The position numbers and the translations under genes are program-made. The notes under the pieces were generated by a model. That model was not told where the DNA came from, did not search any database, and saw nothing but the letters and a program-made list of their open reading frames with translations. A stretch of DNA of 64,000 bases from Arctopsyche grandis. Lineage: Eukaryota > Arthropoda > Insecta > Trichoptera > Hydropsychidae. The stretch is taken from positions 10,700,501 to 10,764,500 of the forward strand of contig NC_135367.1 of the NCBI RefSeq assembly GCF_051622035.1, read 5' to 3'. Of the stretch, positions 35,982 through 47,892 are shown piece by piece. Positions within the stretch are counted from its first letter, which is position 1. Every line of letters starts with the position of its first letter.

Positions 35982-37878
35982 AAGTATTCAATACTCGGAT
36001 TATAATTTGACTATGTTAATAAATGCTACTACAATGAACTCACATTGCCGATGCACCATTTGTATTTTTATTTGTTTTTATATACTTCACGTTAGGGTAC
36101 CAGCGATAGGTAAATAAATGGTTGTAAATATATACGATCTTGATTCTTATTTTATACACTTGCTTTTCTTTTTCTTTTTTTACGTACAATATTGATTCAC
36201 ATTCGATGCATACTTGTAATTAATGCAATTTGATAATGTAAAGATTTGTGAGTGATGTATAATATGTATGTAATGTGGAACTAAGTTAAATAAAATGAAA
36301 AATTTCAAAAAGGAACTTGGTTTAATTTGCACAGAAATACAAAAAACGTGTAAAATATTTGTGTATCGTTTATAGCACATTTTAAAGATTATCATTTTAA
36401 TTTGTGCTGTGATCAATTCTACATGCATTTGTATATTTTTTTTATTATACTTTTATGATATGAAAAAAATTCTTATAATAAATTAATTTACATTTTTAGA
36501 TATCGCTAGAGTGTAAATATTAATTATAAATAACACACTTGCCAATTGATAGACCGTCATAACATTTACATATGATTTATACTAATACAAAATAAACAGG
36601 TATCCATGGTGCCTATTTATTATTTGTACTCGTAACACTAAGTTTTAGTCAATCTACGATATTATATACTAATATAATTGACAATGTTTATGTATATTTA
36701 AATTCATCCCTGTCGACCAGCCTTCTAATTTTCTGCTCGTTTCTATATATGTTTGATTTCACGGTGTATATCAATTCCATTTGATCCGCTATACTTTCAT
36801 CCAGTTGCTTCAACTTGGCCTCTAACGGTTGAATTGACTTTTCCGTCAAACTGAAATGTTGGAAATACATTGATTTTGATGAAATATATGTGCGTATCTT
36901 AATTATATACCTCATACTCATACTCAAATTATAATCCGAGTAAAGTATTCAATACTCGGATTATAATTTGACTATGTTAATAAATGCTACTACAATGAAC
37001 TCACATTGCCGATGCACCATTTGTATTTTTATTTGTTTTTATATACTTCACGTTAGGGTACCAGCGATAGGTAAATAAATGGTTGTAAATATATACGATC
37101 TTGATTCTTATTTTATACACTTGCTTTTCTTTTTCTTTTTTTACGTACAATATTGATTCACATTCGATGCATACTTGTAATTAATGCAATTTGATAATGT
37201 AAAGATTTGTGAGTGATGTATAATATGTATGTAATGTGGAACTAAGTTAAATAAAATGAAAAATTTCAAAAAGGAACTTGGTTTAATTTGCACAGAAATA
37301 CAAAAAACGTGTAAAATATTTGTGTATCGTTTATAGCACATTTTAAAGATTATCATTTTAATTTGTGCTGTGATCAATTCTACATGCATTTGTATATTTT
37401 TTTTATTATACTTTTATGATATGAAAAAAATTCTTATAATAAATTAATTTACATTTTTAGATATCGCTAGAGTGTAAATATTAATTATAAATAACACACT
37501 TGCCAATTGATAGACCGTCATAACATTTACATATGATTTATACTAATACAAAATAAACAGGTATCCATGGTGCCTATTTATTATTTGTACTCGTAACACT
37601 AAGTTTTAGTCAATCTACGATATTATATACTAATATAATTGACAATGTTTATGTATATTTAAATTCATCCCTGTCGACCAGCCTTCTAATTTTCTGCTCG
37701 TTTCTATATATGTTTGATTTCACGGTGTATATCAATTCCATTTGATCCGCTATACTTTCATCCAGTTGCTTCAACTTGGCCTCTAACGGTTGAATTGACT
37801 TTTCCGTCAAACTGAAATGTTGGAAATACATTGATTTTGATGAAATATATGTGCGTATCTTAATTATATACCTCATAC
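35982..37878. repeat. Tandem 936-bp duplication, apparently identical
   Basis: Left copy 35982-36917 and right copy 36943-37878 (offset 961) read the same throughout as far as I can check by eye. The 25-base spacer 36918-36942 ends in TCAAATTATAATCCGAGTA, which is the exact reverse complement of a stretch near the start of the unit (35993-36011). The unit carries the last exon, stop codon and 3' region of IFT54. Its right border lies just inside intron 5 of IFT54. Confidence 0.95.
36688..36850 (-). pseudogene. Duplicate last exon of IFT54
   Basis: Left-hand copy of IFT54 exon 6, with intact acceptor, open frame ([19 protein letters not shown] ..) and stop codon. No second copy of exon 5 exists, so it can be used only by skipping the proximal copy; the encoded protein would be the same. 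Likely redundant, or an assembly artefact. Confidence 0.8.
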
Positions 37879-40033
37879 ACACTTTTCCTGATGATTCAGC
37901 GTATTCGCCGCATTATGACGTGCTTCCCTCCAATGAAGTAGCTCTTGTCGCATGATTTCCACGTCTTCTTGTACGTAGTCCATCAATTTTCCCAACGGAT
38001 TTGCAGCTCTCGACAATGATTGCAGACCATTCCTCAAACTCTCTACTTCTTTGAAGGAAGCTTCGCGCTCTCTTCTCGCGCCCCATTCCCATTCCTTATA
38101 TTTTTTAATCATACAAACTCAAATAAAATAACGAAACTTAAATAATAGTCATCTATAGTAAATTCGTGGATAAAATGGAGCTTACAATTTCAACCTTTGA
38201 AGTGTCGCCATCCAATTCCTTCTTGGTTTCTAGTATTTGTTGTACCAAATGACCGTGTCCGCTGATGACGCTTTCGGGTTGAGGTTTTGAAAATTCCCCG
38301 TCTATGACGTTTTCATCAAAAATGGTTTGTTCGACCACAACACTGCCATCATCCTCCTATAAAATGGTATAACGTATGATTATCTCTTTGAAATTTGACA
38401 AAATAAGCTTTTTTTAAAAGATGGTTAGGTTCTAACTTCAGGTTGATTGTCGTAGTTCTCTACTATTATGTTGACTTTAGCTTTTGGTACAATTTCTGTC
38501 GTGCTTGTGATAATGTCCACATTGCTGTCTTTAAACCGTGGGGCCCCTGGCCGCGATGAAGAAGGTCTTACACTTGGTGGTCTTAATGATGTGGTTGGTC
38601 TTTTTACTTCGGATATGTTTGTGGGTGCAATTGAGTTTTTTTCATTCTTACTCAATGATTTACTTTCGCTATCCTCATCTAAACTTACGCTTTTATTTTT
38701 GGCTATCGTATCTCTGCCTCGTATTGATTTTGTTGATATTGCTCTGTTTTTTATTTCTTTATTGGAGCTTTCATTTGGCTTAATTGGTTCCATTTTTGCT
38801 GACACTTCTCGACTTTTTTCATTCTTTGTTGAATTTTCGGAATTTTCATCAATAATTCTACTCTCTTCCACATTGTGTTCAGTTCTAATATTTTCAATCT
38901 CACTTTTGTCTTCTAGCATATCGTTTGGAATACTTGGAATATCGCTTTGTAAGCTTATAAAAGGATCACTATTGCGTAAATCATGACTTGTGGGTCGACT
39001 TCCCTGAGTGCTATCTTTTTTGTTTGAATTTTTAGAAACTTCTTCGATGTTTATAATTGGTTTCATTTCGATAATTTCATTACTATGTTCTGTTTCATTA
39101 ATTTCTTTACTTTCTGTGTGATTTGTTTCTATACTTTCATCTTCGTGAATAATTTTTGGATCTACAATTGACTTTTTTTCGTTTACTCTTTTTGAACTGT
39201 TTATATCTCTTGCTGTGCTTCTATCAATTGATTTTTGAGACTTCAATTTAGGTTCGTTGTTGACATTTTTATCTGATATTGGTTTATTTTTATTCTCTTC
39301 GGTTTTCTTTGTTCTGTTTGATACTTTGGATTTCACCGTTGATTCAGTTTTTGAAATAGATTTAACTTTTTTCTCGTCGGTTTTAAGTTTTGCATCTTTA
39401 TCCAAATTCTTCTTCTCTGTTTTTGATGTTTTTGAATTAGTTTTCGCTACTTTTTCCTCCACCGCTGCTTTTGGTGATATATTTTTGGAGGTAACCATTT
39501 TTACAGCTTGACTGCTATTTAGGTTTTGTTGAAGAGCTTCACCAATTTTTTGTAATAATTCGTTAGTTTTCTCCGGTTCTTGACCAGATATAATTTTTGA
39601 TGGACGGACTGATAATGACGATTCTGTCACTATATCTACAAATAATATTTTATTGATTAAGTAAAAATACAATATAATTTATTTCAGACTTAAATCTACA
39701 ATACGTACTAATAACTTCAATAATTTTTTGCAAAAATACAATTTTCTTATCACGGTCCTTTATATTCTCAGACACGAGCTCTTCTTCAGTAAACAATCCA
39801 TCGAAAAATCCAGTGTTTTTGATTACCTTATAAACATTATGAATATTACATGTATTCCATAGTGTTGACACGATTCGTACTTCAGCAATAATACTCACGG
39901 CTTTGACAATATCGTGCAAAAATCGGAATGGAGGTTTTCGTAAAAGTTTTTCAGTCAATGGTGGCCTCTTTACAAATTGACCTAAAGTCTCCTGTGTTGT
40001 TTTTACGACTTCTAAACTTATATCAGCGGACAT
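37649..40033 (-). CDS. IFT54: Intraflagellar transport protein 54 (TRAF3IP1/MIP-T3)
   Basis: Six coding exons on the minus strand: 40033-39899, 39826-39709, 39635-38437, 38356-38186, 38094-37883, 37811-37649; phases agree; 665 aa (human protein 691). The N-terminal calponin-homology-like, tubulin-binding region reads [54 protein letters not shown] and [18 protein letters not shown]. The middle (exon 3) is a long Lys/Glu/Ser-rich linker. The C-terminus is coiled coil ([37 protein letters not shown]), the region that binds IFT20 in the IFT-B complex. The start at 40033 fits the family; an upstream in-frame ATG (40093) would place the X-box in the coding region. The acceptor before [11 protein letters not shown] is pyrimidine-poor and the least sure junction. 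In insects ciliary genes are mainly needed in sensory neurons and sperm. Confidence 0.93.
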
Positions 40034-40070
40034 TTCGGTCCATAGGGAATAGAAGATTGTTGGCACTACG

Positions 40071-40084
40071 GTTGCCAAGGAAAC
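40071..40084. promoter_or_regulatory. RFX X-box upstream of IFT54
   Basis: GTTGCCAAGGAAAC fits the X-box consensus (RYYNYY, short spacer, RRNRAC), the site bound by RFX factors in front of ciliary genes. It ends 37 bases before the IFT54 start codon, a usual distance. Function is inferred from consensus, position and gene identity. Confidence 0.8.
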
Positions 40085-41375
40085 TACTATCAAACAAACG
40101 TGACTCTCATAGACCGTCTCCTTGAAATTTATTAAAATATATTCGTGACTAGGGGGTCAACGCATATAAACTATTTGATTGATGAAATCCCCAACCTAAT
40201 ATTACGAATCAATAACGCGTAAACATCGAAATCGTTTCTACATATATATTATGAGCCGATCTCATCTCATACCATTGATGATATTAAATATACGTAAATT
40301 GAAACGCAATCAGAATCTCCAATATAAATGCCTGATTAAATGACCTATGTATGTATATACATATTGAGGATCGAATAAATCACATTTTTACCAACCTCCT
40401 TTACGTTTCACTTACGATTACAATTCAGGAAAAAATTTTCCTCTAATCCGATCGTTTTCATACTTTGCCATATTGTTATATTATTTACATGTTTTAAGTC
40501 GAAATAAGTCTTAATACGATTTCAAATCCTAGATATGCACAAAATTTTTGTTTTAATAGAAACAAAATTCAATAAAATTCCATTTAACTAAAATGTCTTG
40601 TTTCTAGTTTCCCAAATACATCTCATTTCCAAATTCACGGGGCCACAATTGAATGAGTAGTTCAGAAAACGTTAATTGCAGCTTTTTGAAGAAACCTTCG
40701 TCTACATATATAAAAAGGGGTTACAAGATATATATGAAAGACGCAGTGAGCATAGTTTATTGTTCAAATCTCGTACAGTCAGCTTCGAATCCATCGACCT
40801 TGTATACTAAGCACACGCTCAAAGCAGTGAAAACTATTGGTGGATTAGTTGGGAGACCTCATTGGCTAGTTTGGCACAGCTCATTCATTCCGTTTCCGTT
40901 TCTGTTAAATTTCATTCCGATTCCGTTAAATCCCGATTCTGAGTACTGTCGGCGAAAACTGATCGTATAATCATAAAAATCATAGCCAAAACTCATCCAT
41001 ATTTGAAACAACAACCATAATGCAATACCAGATGCAAAAACAGCGTATAACAATAGTTGTCTCTTTTTGAAGAATGTACTGTCATTTATAACAAGAGGAT
41101 GTGTGTGGACCGTTTTAGTTTACAAGTACAAGTACACATAAGTTAGCAAAGGAGCGTAACGCGAAAAAGTCGCTTGACTTTGAAATAGCTAGGTAATAAC
41201 AAAGGAGTAAATCTGCTCAGCGTGTATTTAAATTATATTGTTGGTTACCAGAGGGGTCGTATTGGATTGTTTGAGGTGTTCCTTCATTTCCATAGGGCGA
41301 TTTGAGGTCATCCAAGGTCTTTTGTCGAAGATAATCGGCACGTGTAGGGTGAGAGCGCGTGTTATAAAATCGAGG
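40085..41375. other. Spacer upstream of IFT54
   Basis: AT-rich spacer with degenerate TTCCGTTAAAT units around 40888-40942. No gene recognised; the 105-codon frame at 40653-40970 shows no family and overlaps these repeats. Confidence 0.4.
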
Positions 41376-41500
41376 TTATAGGGTTGAAGGTGCGACGTTC
41401 ATTGAAGGGGTCACCAGTTATAGCCGTGAACGTGCGACGTTCGTTGCAGGGGCTCCAGTTATAGGGTTGAAGGTGCGACGTTCGTTGAAGGGGTCATCAG
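41376..41500. repeat. 42-bp minisatellite, three units
   Basis: Units 41376-41417, 41418-41458 and 41459-41500, each beginning TTATAG and containing GTGCGACGTTC, with a few differences; a partial fourth start follows. Confidence 0.9.
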
Positions 41501-41558
41501 TTATAGGGCGGGTTAAAGGTTTCGACCGTTTCCCGGCCTATGGAAATTCAGTTGACTT

Positions 41559-42041
41559 TGAAAGAGGATCGTTTATTTTTGTTCAGTTGTTAGAATGGTT
41601 ATTGTATGTACGAAGAGGTTGAGCTTGGGAGAAGTGAGCTGGTTGAACTCCAGATTTTCACTCTGGTGTTTGGAGCTGATGCGTCGCTTTATATACGTTC
41701 TGGCTTGAAGCGTGTTGACCTGTTTTCGAGACACGTGTGTTTTATAGCTATGGCATCGTTTGTTTTATAGCTATGGGGTCAGCGCCAGGACGTCGTTCAT
41801 TTGAGAATGCGTTCGTGTCCCACGTGTAAATGTCTTTTAGGACACGTGTTACAGTTTCCCGATGACATCACTGTTGGGTTTCGTTCGTTTTACGATCAAG
41901 CGACGAACTCTTTCTTCTGGAATGGTCAAAGGGGACGTTGCCCTTGAGTTATGTTTGTACAGGAGCGATGATGCTTGGTGTGAAATGTATGAAATCACTG
42001 GTTTTGATTCGCAATAGCACAAGTCGTGCTATATTCCTACA
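41559..42041. repeat. Dispersed repeat, LTR-like fossil copy 2
   Basis: Shares long blocks and the right end (AAGTCGTGCTATATTCC, then TACA) with 22288-23178, without the nested MITE. TG..CA ends, TATA-like GCTTTATATACG. No target duplication found; broken fossil, family unassigned. Confidence 0.5.
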
Positions 42042-43062
42042 AGGTCGTCCATTGATTTTGATTTTTTGTGTTAAAAGTTAATGCTTGGGTCGAAAAGAGT
42101 TGGGTTTTATGGGCGCACAGCACAAATGTCTTCTGTAACGCGACGTTCTCCCCATAGTCCCATAGGGCAACACTCGCCCTTTATTTCGAGTGGCCACACA
42201 GGAAAAAGCCTTATAGGCGCACGCGCATGTAGAGCGTCCCTCTCTCTACCGCCAGCGTTGTCGAAGAGAGATTTCTCCTGTGCACGTCTCCAGGAGGAGA
42301 CGGGGCCCAGAGATCCACCACCAGTGCTGAAGAACCGCTGTGAGGTCGAGTGTAGCATCACTCCCTCCCCTGAGTTCCAGCACAACGTCCCCTGTATTCC
42401 TCACGCCGTTTCCGGAGAAACATCCAGCCGTGAGAGGACAAACCAGAGGACCGCAGAGCCAGCTTCCCGACCACGAGGAAGCTGTTATCAACGAGACGAT
42501 TTGCAGTCAGGAACCTCCCCGACTATATATATAACTGTATCCCAAGGTTAGTCCACGTTTCCATATAACCCGACCCTTGGAAGAACGACTTAAACGCCCT
42601 CTAGATCTTCCACCGCGAGATCAGATAAGCGCGCGTAAAAACGTTCGTTACACTTCTCAATTATGTAATTTGTGCACGTATTCGGGTTTTGATATATATG
42701 ATTCCCTACAAACTTGTCATATATATCGACGTCGTTATTGTAGCCAAAATCATATCCTGGCCGTTGAGTAAAACAATACCAATTTATAATTCAGACATGG
42801 TGAAAAAAAGTGAACCGTGAAATGAATTGTTACGGCCACTGTTTACAAATGTCTCGAAATGTCGGCTTCGTCTCGGCCGCATGACAGCTGCGCTCGAATG
42901 CAAAAGCGACTTATTTTATTGTATTCCTAACCACCGGCGATTTTCCCATCTTCATTGTGTATGTTTTTATCTTATTGACATTCGATATGTAAATATAAAC
43001 GAGACTTAAAAACAAATCTCAAACTCAAAATTATTTCCTCAGCAACCCTTAATAATAGAAAC
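42042..43062. other. GC-richer spacer upstream of zinc-finger gene
   Basis: About 42060-42560 is clearly richer in G+C than its surroundings (for example GGAGGAGACGGGGCCCAG), with no recognisable protein or RNA; it may be an unidentified transposon part. The 42830-42920 stretch (CTCGGCCGCATGACAGCTGC) is the likelier promoter of the zinc-finger gene. Confidence 0.35.
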
Positions 43063-46000
43063 ATGACTTCGACGAGAAGAAGCAGCCAAAATTTTCAAAA
43101 CAGCATGGCGATCGAAAACGTGATCGTCATCGTAGAAACACCCAACGGAGGCAGACCTGTTGAACAGATCACCAAAATAAAAACGTCGCTTATAGAATAC
43201 ATGTGCAACAGATGCAACAAAAAGTACACGACCAACTTGGGATTGAAGCGGCATTTGAAATTCTGCAACGATTCCGACAACGACATTCAAATTCAAATAC
43301 CCATGTCAAAAAATATTGACGACACCCAAAACAACAATCTGCCGTCGCAGAATATGAACCTTAACATTGAGAAGGCCACCATTGATATTCAAGCCGACAA
43401 TCCATATGAATTCAACGACGACGATATAGTAAACTCAGCTGAGGAAAATTGTCCGAATGGTATGACTGCTGATGCTAGCGAAGATGTGTGTGAATGTTGT
43501 GGAGAAGACAAAAGTACTGCACATAAGGTATATCAATCACAAATGAAAGATGTTAGGCAATTATGTGCCAACTCACACGACGTTAGAAAAATATTAAATA
43601 CATTTTTGTTCTACTGTTAAAGATATTAGATTCATATTGTATATTAATTTATTTAAGGCGGGGGATCTCAAATGCGTATCTTGCAACAAATACTACAAGC
43701 ACAAAGAAAAGTTTGATTTGCACTTAAAAAGATTCCACTCGACGTCTAAAAAGGCTTTGAAATGCTCGCAGTGCAAAGTGAAGTGCGAAGATGGCATTGC
43801 TTTCTTAGAACATATGAAAATCCACGACCGAGCCAATACGATCTCTTGTCCTACTTGTAAAAAAAACTTCACCAGGAAGTATCACTTGGAGAGACATCTG
43901 AAGCAAATCGGATGCGACGGACGCAAAACGTCCAGCTTCACCTGCGAAGTACATATAATCCACATTACACACGAAACTCGCCAAACTTATGGCTAATTTT
44001 AATAATATTTGCAGGTTTGCGATCGCGTTTTCGCTCGGAAGGATAATCTGCGGGAGCATTTGCGTTATCACATCGGCTTTACCAAGAAAACGTTCACATG
44101 CGACTATTGCAGTAAAAATTTCCATAGGAGGCAGATGTTTATAACTCACATCAGAACGCATACTGGTATTCTTTAATATGTTTATATTATTGCGCTGTCT
44201 ATCTTCATATTACATCATTTGCTCATATGTTGAGGTTAATTTTTAGGTGAATCTCCGTTCAAGTGTTCATTTTGCAGCAAATGTAACAAAACTAAAGGGG
44301 CGCTGGTGAAACATGAACGTACTCATACTGGAGAAAAGCCATATTCTTGCAAACAAGTAAATACGTAGTATTTTATGTTTATTCTAATATAGTAGTTCTA
44401 TCCGCTTAAACATGGCTGATCTAATAGTAGACATTCGTTTGTTTGTTTTATATTAAATTTATTTGAATATTCAAAGACAGCAACGAACAGAAGCGAACTA
44501 CACACACAATGATCTTTTTTGTATATATAAGATTATACAATATCTTTTGGTATTGATGCGTAGGGGTGGGTTCAGGAACCAATTGAAAAGCCAAATCCGC
44601 ATTTATTCAGTGATTCCAGAGGTCCACACGGAACCACCGCTCATTCCAGAATAATCTGATTTACCGTGTACCTCCTTATAAAAGATAAGTTGCACAGCAT
44701 AGCTTCTCCGATCCATTTATGTTTCTTTTGTCTAGGCACATAAAGTCTATTGTTTACGCACGCACTCGCCCAGGTCTGTGAGAGCTCCAACGTATCCTTT
44801 GTCGGGCGCTTACTGAGTCCTGTTAGCCTAATCCGGGGTCTCTATTGTTCACCCACGAATGCACTTAGACAGTGGATACTCTCTCTCTCTCTCATGTGCC
44901 CACGTTACTGTATTATTGAAATGAATACTTTGGTGTGGTAAATATGGGGTCCAATTAGTGATTGCAAAACGTTGAACAGTTAAATGCTGGCTTCTTAAAT
45001 TAACTCAATTCTAATCAATTTACAAATTTTATCAGCTTAAATATAATATGTAGAAAAAATGGGTCTACTTCGTTCTACCAAATTGCAATATCACAAGACT
45101 CGTTTTCCCAACTTTTTTGGTGTACTTCGTTGTTGTGTTTGTATATATATATAGGTATACAAAACAGATAATACGAAAATGTTTTACATAGTGAAATATG
45201 TACTTGTTTTACGAGATAAACATTAACTATTGAAAAACATATTAAGAATTGATTTTTAGACGTTTTTTTTTAATATTTTAAAGGTATGTTAATAGCTTAA
45301 AAATCTATGAATGATTACAATATGTCTCGTATATTAAAGATATTACATACACGTATACAATATGTATACAAACTCCTGTTTAAGCAGACGAAATGTTGAG
45401 AAAACGAGTCTCGAGATATTGCAAGTTGGTAGAACGGAGCGCACCGAGAAAAACTTCATATTTTTGAGTTTTGTGTTTTATAGTTATAAATTTTAATATA
45501 AATTTTACATGCGAAAATAAGGATGTACGAATGTGTGGCATGAATGTTGTTTTTTACTACAAGCCAGCTGTCATCACGTCGATCTGACAGTCGATTTTGA
45601 TGATTTCGTTAGTGATTTAATTCAGACATATTTGATTACTTTGATGAGAGCTAACCCCCGTATATTAGTAATATATAAGAGCGTTCGAAATTGTGGAAGT
45701 GGTTCAAAATCAGCTCACAAATATTGCGCCATGAACACACAGACAGTGAAACTGATAAAAACTGATGGAGTGAGTAGTGGTAGGGGTATTGTCGATTTGT
45801 TGACTAGCCAGCTTCGAATGAAGCACATAACAGATCCGCCGTATACTTATACACAGCGTGTACTCTCAGTACAGAGAGATCATTGGTCGATGGGTCGCGA
45901 GACATTATTGACTGTTACATATAGCCTGCTCATACGCCAAGGCCTTTTTGACGAACACCGATCACCCAATCTCCACATTACAACAACTTAAAAATGCCAT

Positions 46001-47892
46001 ATGATAAAATTAGCTTAAAACTAATATGACTGTAAAATTTTCTATAATAATTAGTCTCATTCTCAAATGGTTTTACAAATACATATGCAATATCGTATAT
46101 TTTTATGTTGCATTTCCCATCCCTGATTAAAATAAGAACTTAAAACTTATATATACATAATATATTATATAAAACTTACTAAATTCGCATTTGTTCATTA
46201 GCTAACTTGAGGCTCTGAATAAGGTAAGTAATAATTTAAAATAAAATCTTTTTTGTTTAACTGTATATGAAATCCATTATACAATAATGATCATTTAAAT
46301 TTTACTAACAATAATAATTTTCCAGTGTGGGAGAGCATTTTCCGCAAAGGAAACGCTGAATAGACATGTAAAGACACACTTGGAAGATAAACCGATCGTT
46401 TGTTTAGAATGCGGTAAAACGTTTATCCAAATTTCACAACTACGCAATCACTTAGTTCATCACACTGGTTTAAGTATTTTTAAATGTAAATACTGCGATG
46501 TGACATTCACCCAAAAATCAAAGTAATAAACTTTTCATATACATATACATGGTAATATATCAAATTTCTATACAATACAAGGCTCTTTTCTTTTTTTCAG
46601 ATTAAAGGCGCACGAAAAACACATACACGAAGGAGTCGAGAAGTTAACGTGCGATACAGATGGTTGTACTAAATCTTTCATAACCAAAGATGACCTTAAA
46701 CGGCATCAAAGAATACACACCGATGTGAAACGTATGCAATTTAATACACTCTGGTAAGAAAGCGCAACGTCTCGGTACCTTTCAATATATCATTGTGACT
46801 ATCCGGTTTCAGCATATCAATGTAAACAATGCGACAAAAGATTCCGTACATCAGGACAAAAATCCTCACACGAACGGGTCCATAAACGTGAACCGCCTCG
46901 AAGATGTTCCAAGTGTCCACGAGCTTTCATAAGAGCCGATTGTCTACTCCGACATATGCGCAACAAACATCCTGATGATTATAAAGCGTTGGTTGTTGCC
47001 ACACGAAAGAACAAGGTGAAATACAGAACCATAATTCGTTTCAACGCTATATTATGTAGACTAAATTTTGATTTTAAATTTAAGCTCGAGGTGATGAAAG
47101 CAAAGTTAAATATTTACAAAAACGCCATTGGTAATAATAATTCGGCTATGTCTGATAACTCGTGTGAACTGATAAAATCATCCGATACTCTGGATACGCC
47201 TAGTGCTTCGGTCAAAGCGTGGACAATGTCAGATAACTCATGTGATGCATCTGCAGATTCTGAAGATGTCCAGTCGAGTAATGAAAATGAATTGATGAGT
47301 TTTCCAATGGAAAAGGTATGTAAATTGGTATTGAATTGAGGTTATATCAGTGAAAAAATGTTTAGGATAATTCAATTTGTGCAGGTGAAACAAGCCAAGT
47401 TCACTAATGAAGCATTGGTGGCGAATGTCGAAGAACTCATAACTTTGTTGGTCGATAAAGACAGCTTGGATGCATTCGGATGGCCGCACGTCACCATTGA
47501 TAAAGTAATGCAATGTCAAATTAAACTCTTCTTGAACCATATCACTCGTCTAATTCTACCTATCCTAAACAACTTCCAACTAATATCTAACTTACATACA
47601 AGTATGTTGCCTCTTTCCTATATTGTAATCGTTCTCTTTTAAATTTATTTATGTGCCTGTGTATTTGTAATATTGACGTATTTTTTATTATATACAGGTA
47701 TTAGAAGATGTTATAAAGAAGTGTGGCTGTGAACCTGTTTTGTCTAAAATGGGCAGAGAGGAAAAATTGCGGGAAAATACGAAATTGCTTCTCACAGTTG
47801 TTATTGACGATGCTTCTATGAAAAAATTAGTTGACACTCATACAATTGATGAAGTGATATTGCATGTATTACAGTTGGGGAAATCAGTTTAA
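43063..47892 (+). CDS. C2H2 zinc-finger protein, about 13 fingers
   Basis: Exons 43063-43527, 43658-43948, 44015-44165, 44247-44356, 46326-46522, 46601-46731, 46813-47015, 47085-47315, 47385-47504, 47698-47892; about 697 aa. The 69-base piece 47016-47084 has GT..AG ends and no in-frame stop, so it may be an intron or 23 extra codons. The first finger is C2HC-like ([10 protein letters not shown] .. HLKFC). After an acidic linker come about 12 more, e.g. [59 protein letters not shown] and [25 protein letters not shown]-type linkers occur, which speaks for DNA binding. No ZAD is present. The last two exons encode a helical C-terminal domain ([20 protein letters not shown], then [31 protein letters not shown]) that I do not recognise. 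Intron 4 contains a solo-LTR-like fossil and a MITE. Confidence 0.9.
44554..44909. mobile_element. Solo-LTR-like fossil, copy 2
   Basis: 356 bases, matching copy 1 at 25318-26004 without its LINE. A 4-base flank duplication GTAT (44550-44553, 44910-44913) bounds it. In intron 4 of the zinc-finger gene. Confidence 0.65.
45062..45445. mobile_element. MITE with about 50-base inverted ends
   Basis: Left end GGTCTACTTCGTTCTACC and the complement of the right end GGTGCGCTCCGTTCTACC lead into matching arms (TTGCAATATCACAAGACTCG / complement of CGAGTCTCGAGATATTGCAA). The 9-base flanks (GAAAAAATG / GAGAAAAAC) agree only partly. Possibly Mutator-like. Confidence 0.75.
45446..46325 (+). other. Zinc-finger gene intron 4, with an unrecognised frame
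   Basis: A 152-codon open frame at 45533-45991 resembles no family I know and lacks splice support. It includes a stretch ([20 protein letters not shown]) of mixed composition that could be old transposon-derived coding DNA. The rest is AT-rich. Confidence 0.25.

Noticed and set aside
36180-37389. Two identical 82-codon frames (MHVELITAQIKM..)
   Set aside because: They lie in the duplicated 3' UTR of IFT54; identical because the DNA was duplicated.
38468-38986. Open frame of 172 codons on the plus strand
   Set aside because: Antisense shadow of the Lys/Glu-rich exon 3 of IFT54; hydrophobic low-complexity product.
40034-40093. Upstream in-frame ATG of IFT54 ([10 protein letters not shown]..)
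   Set aside because: Would add 20 residues not seen in the family and place the X-box within the coding sequence.
42081-42551. 156-codon frame and overlapping frames on both strands
   Set aside because: Several overlapping open frames in GC-richer DNA; expected from composition.
45533-45991. 152-codon frame in zinc-finger gene intron 4
   Set aside because: No family, no splice support, lies in an intron between transposon fossils; kept only as a note.
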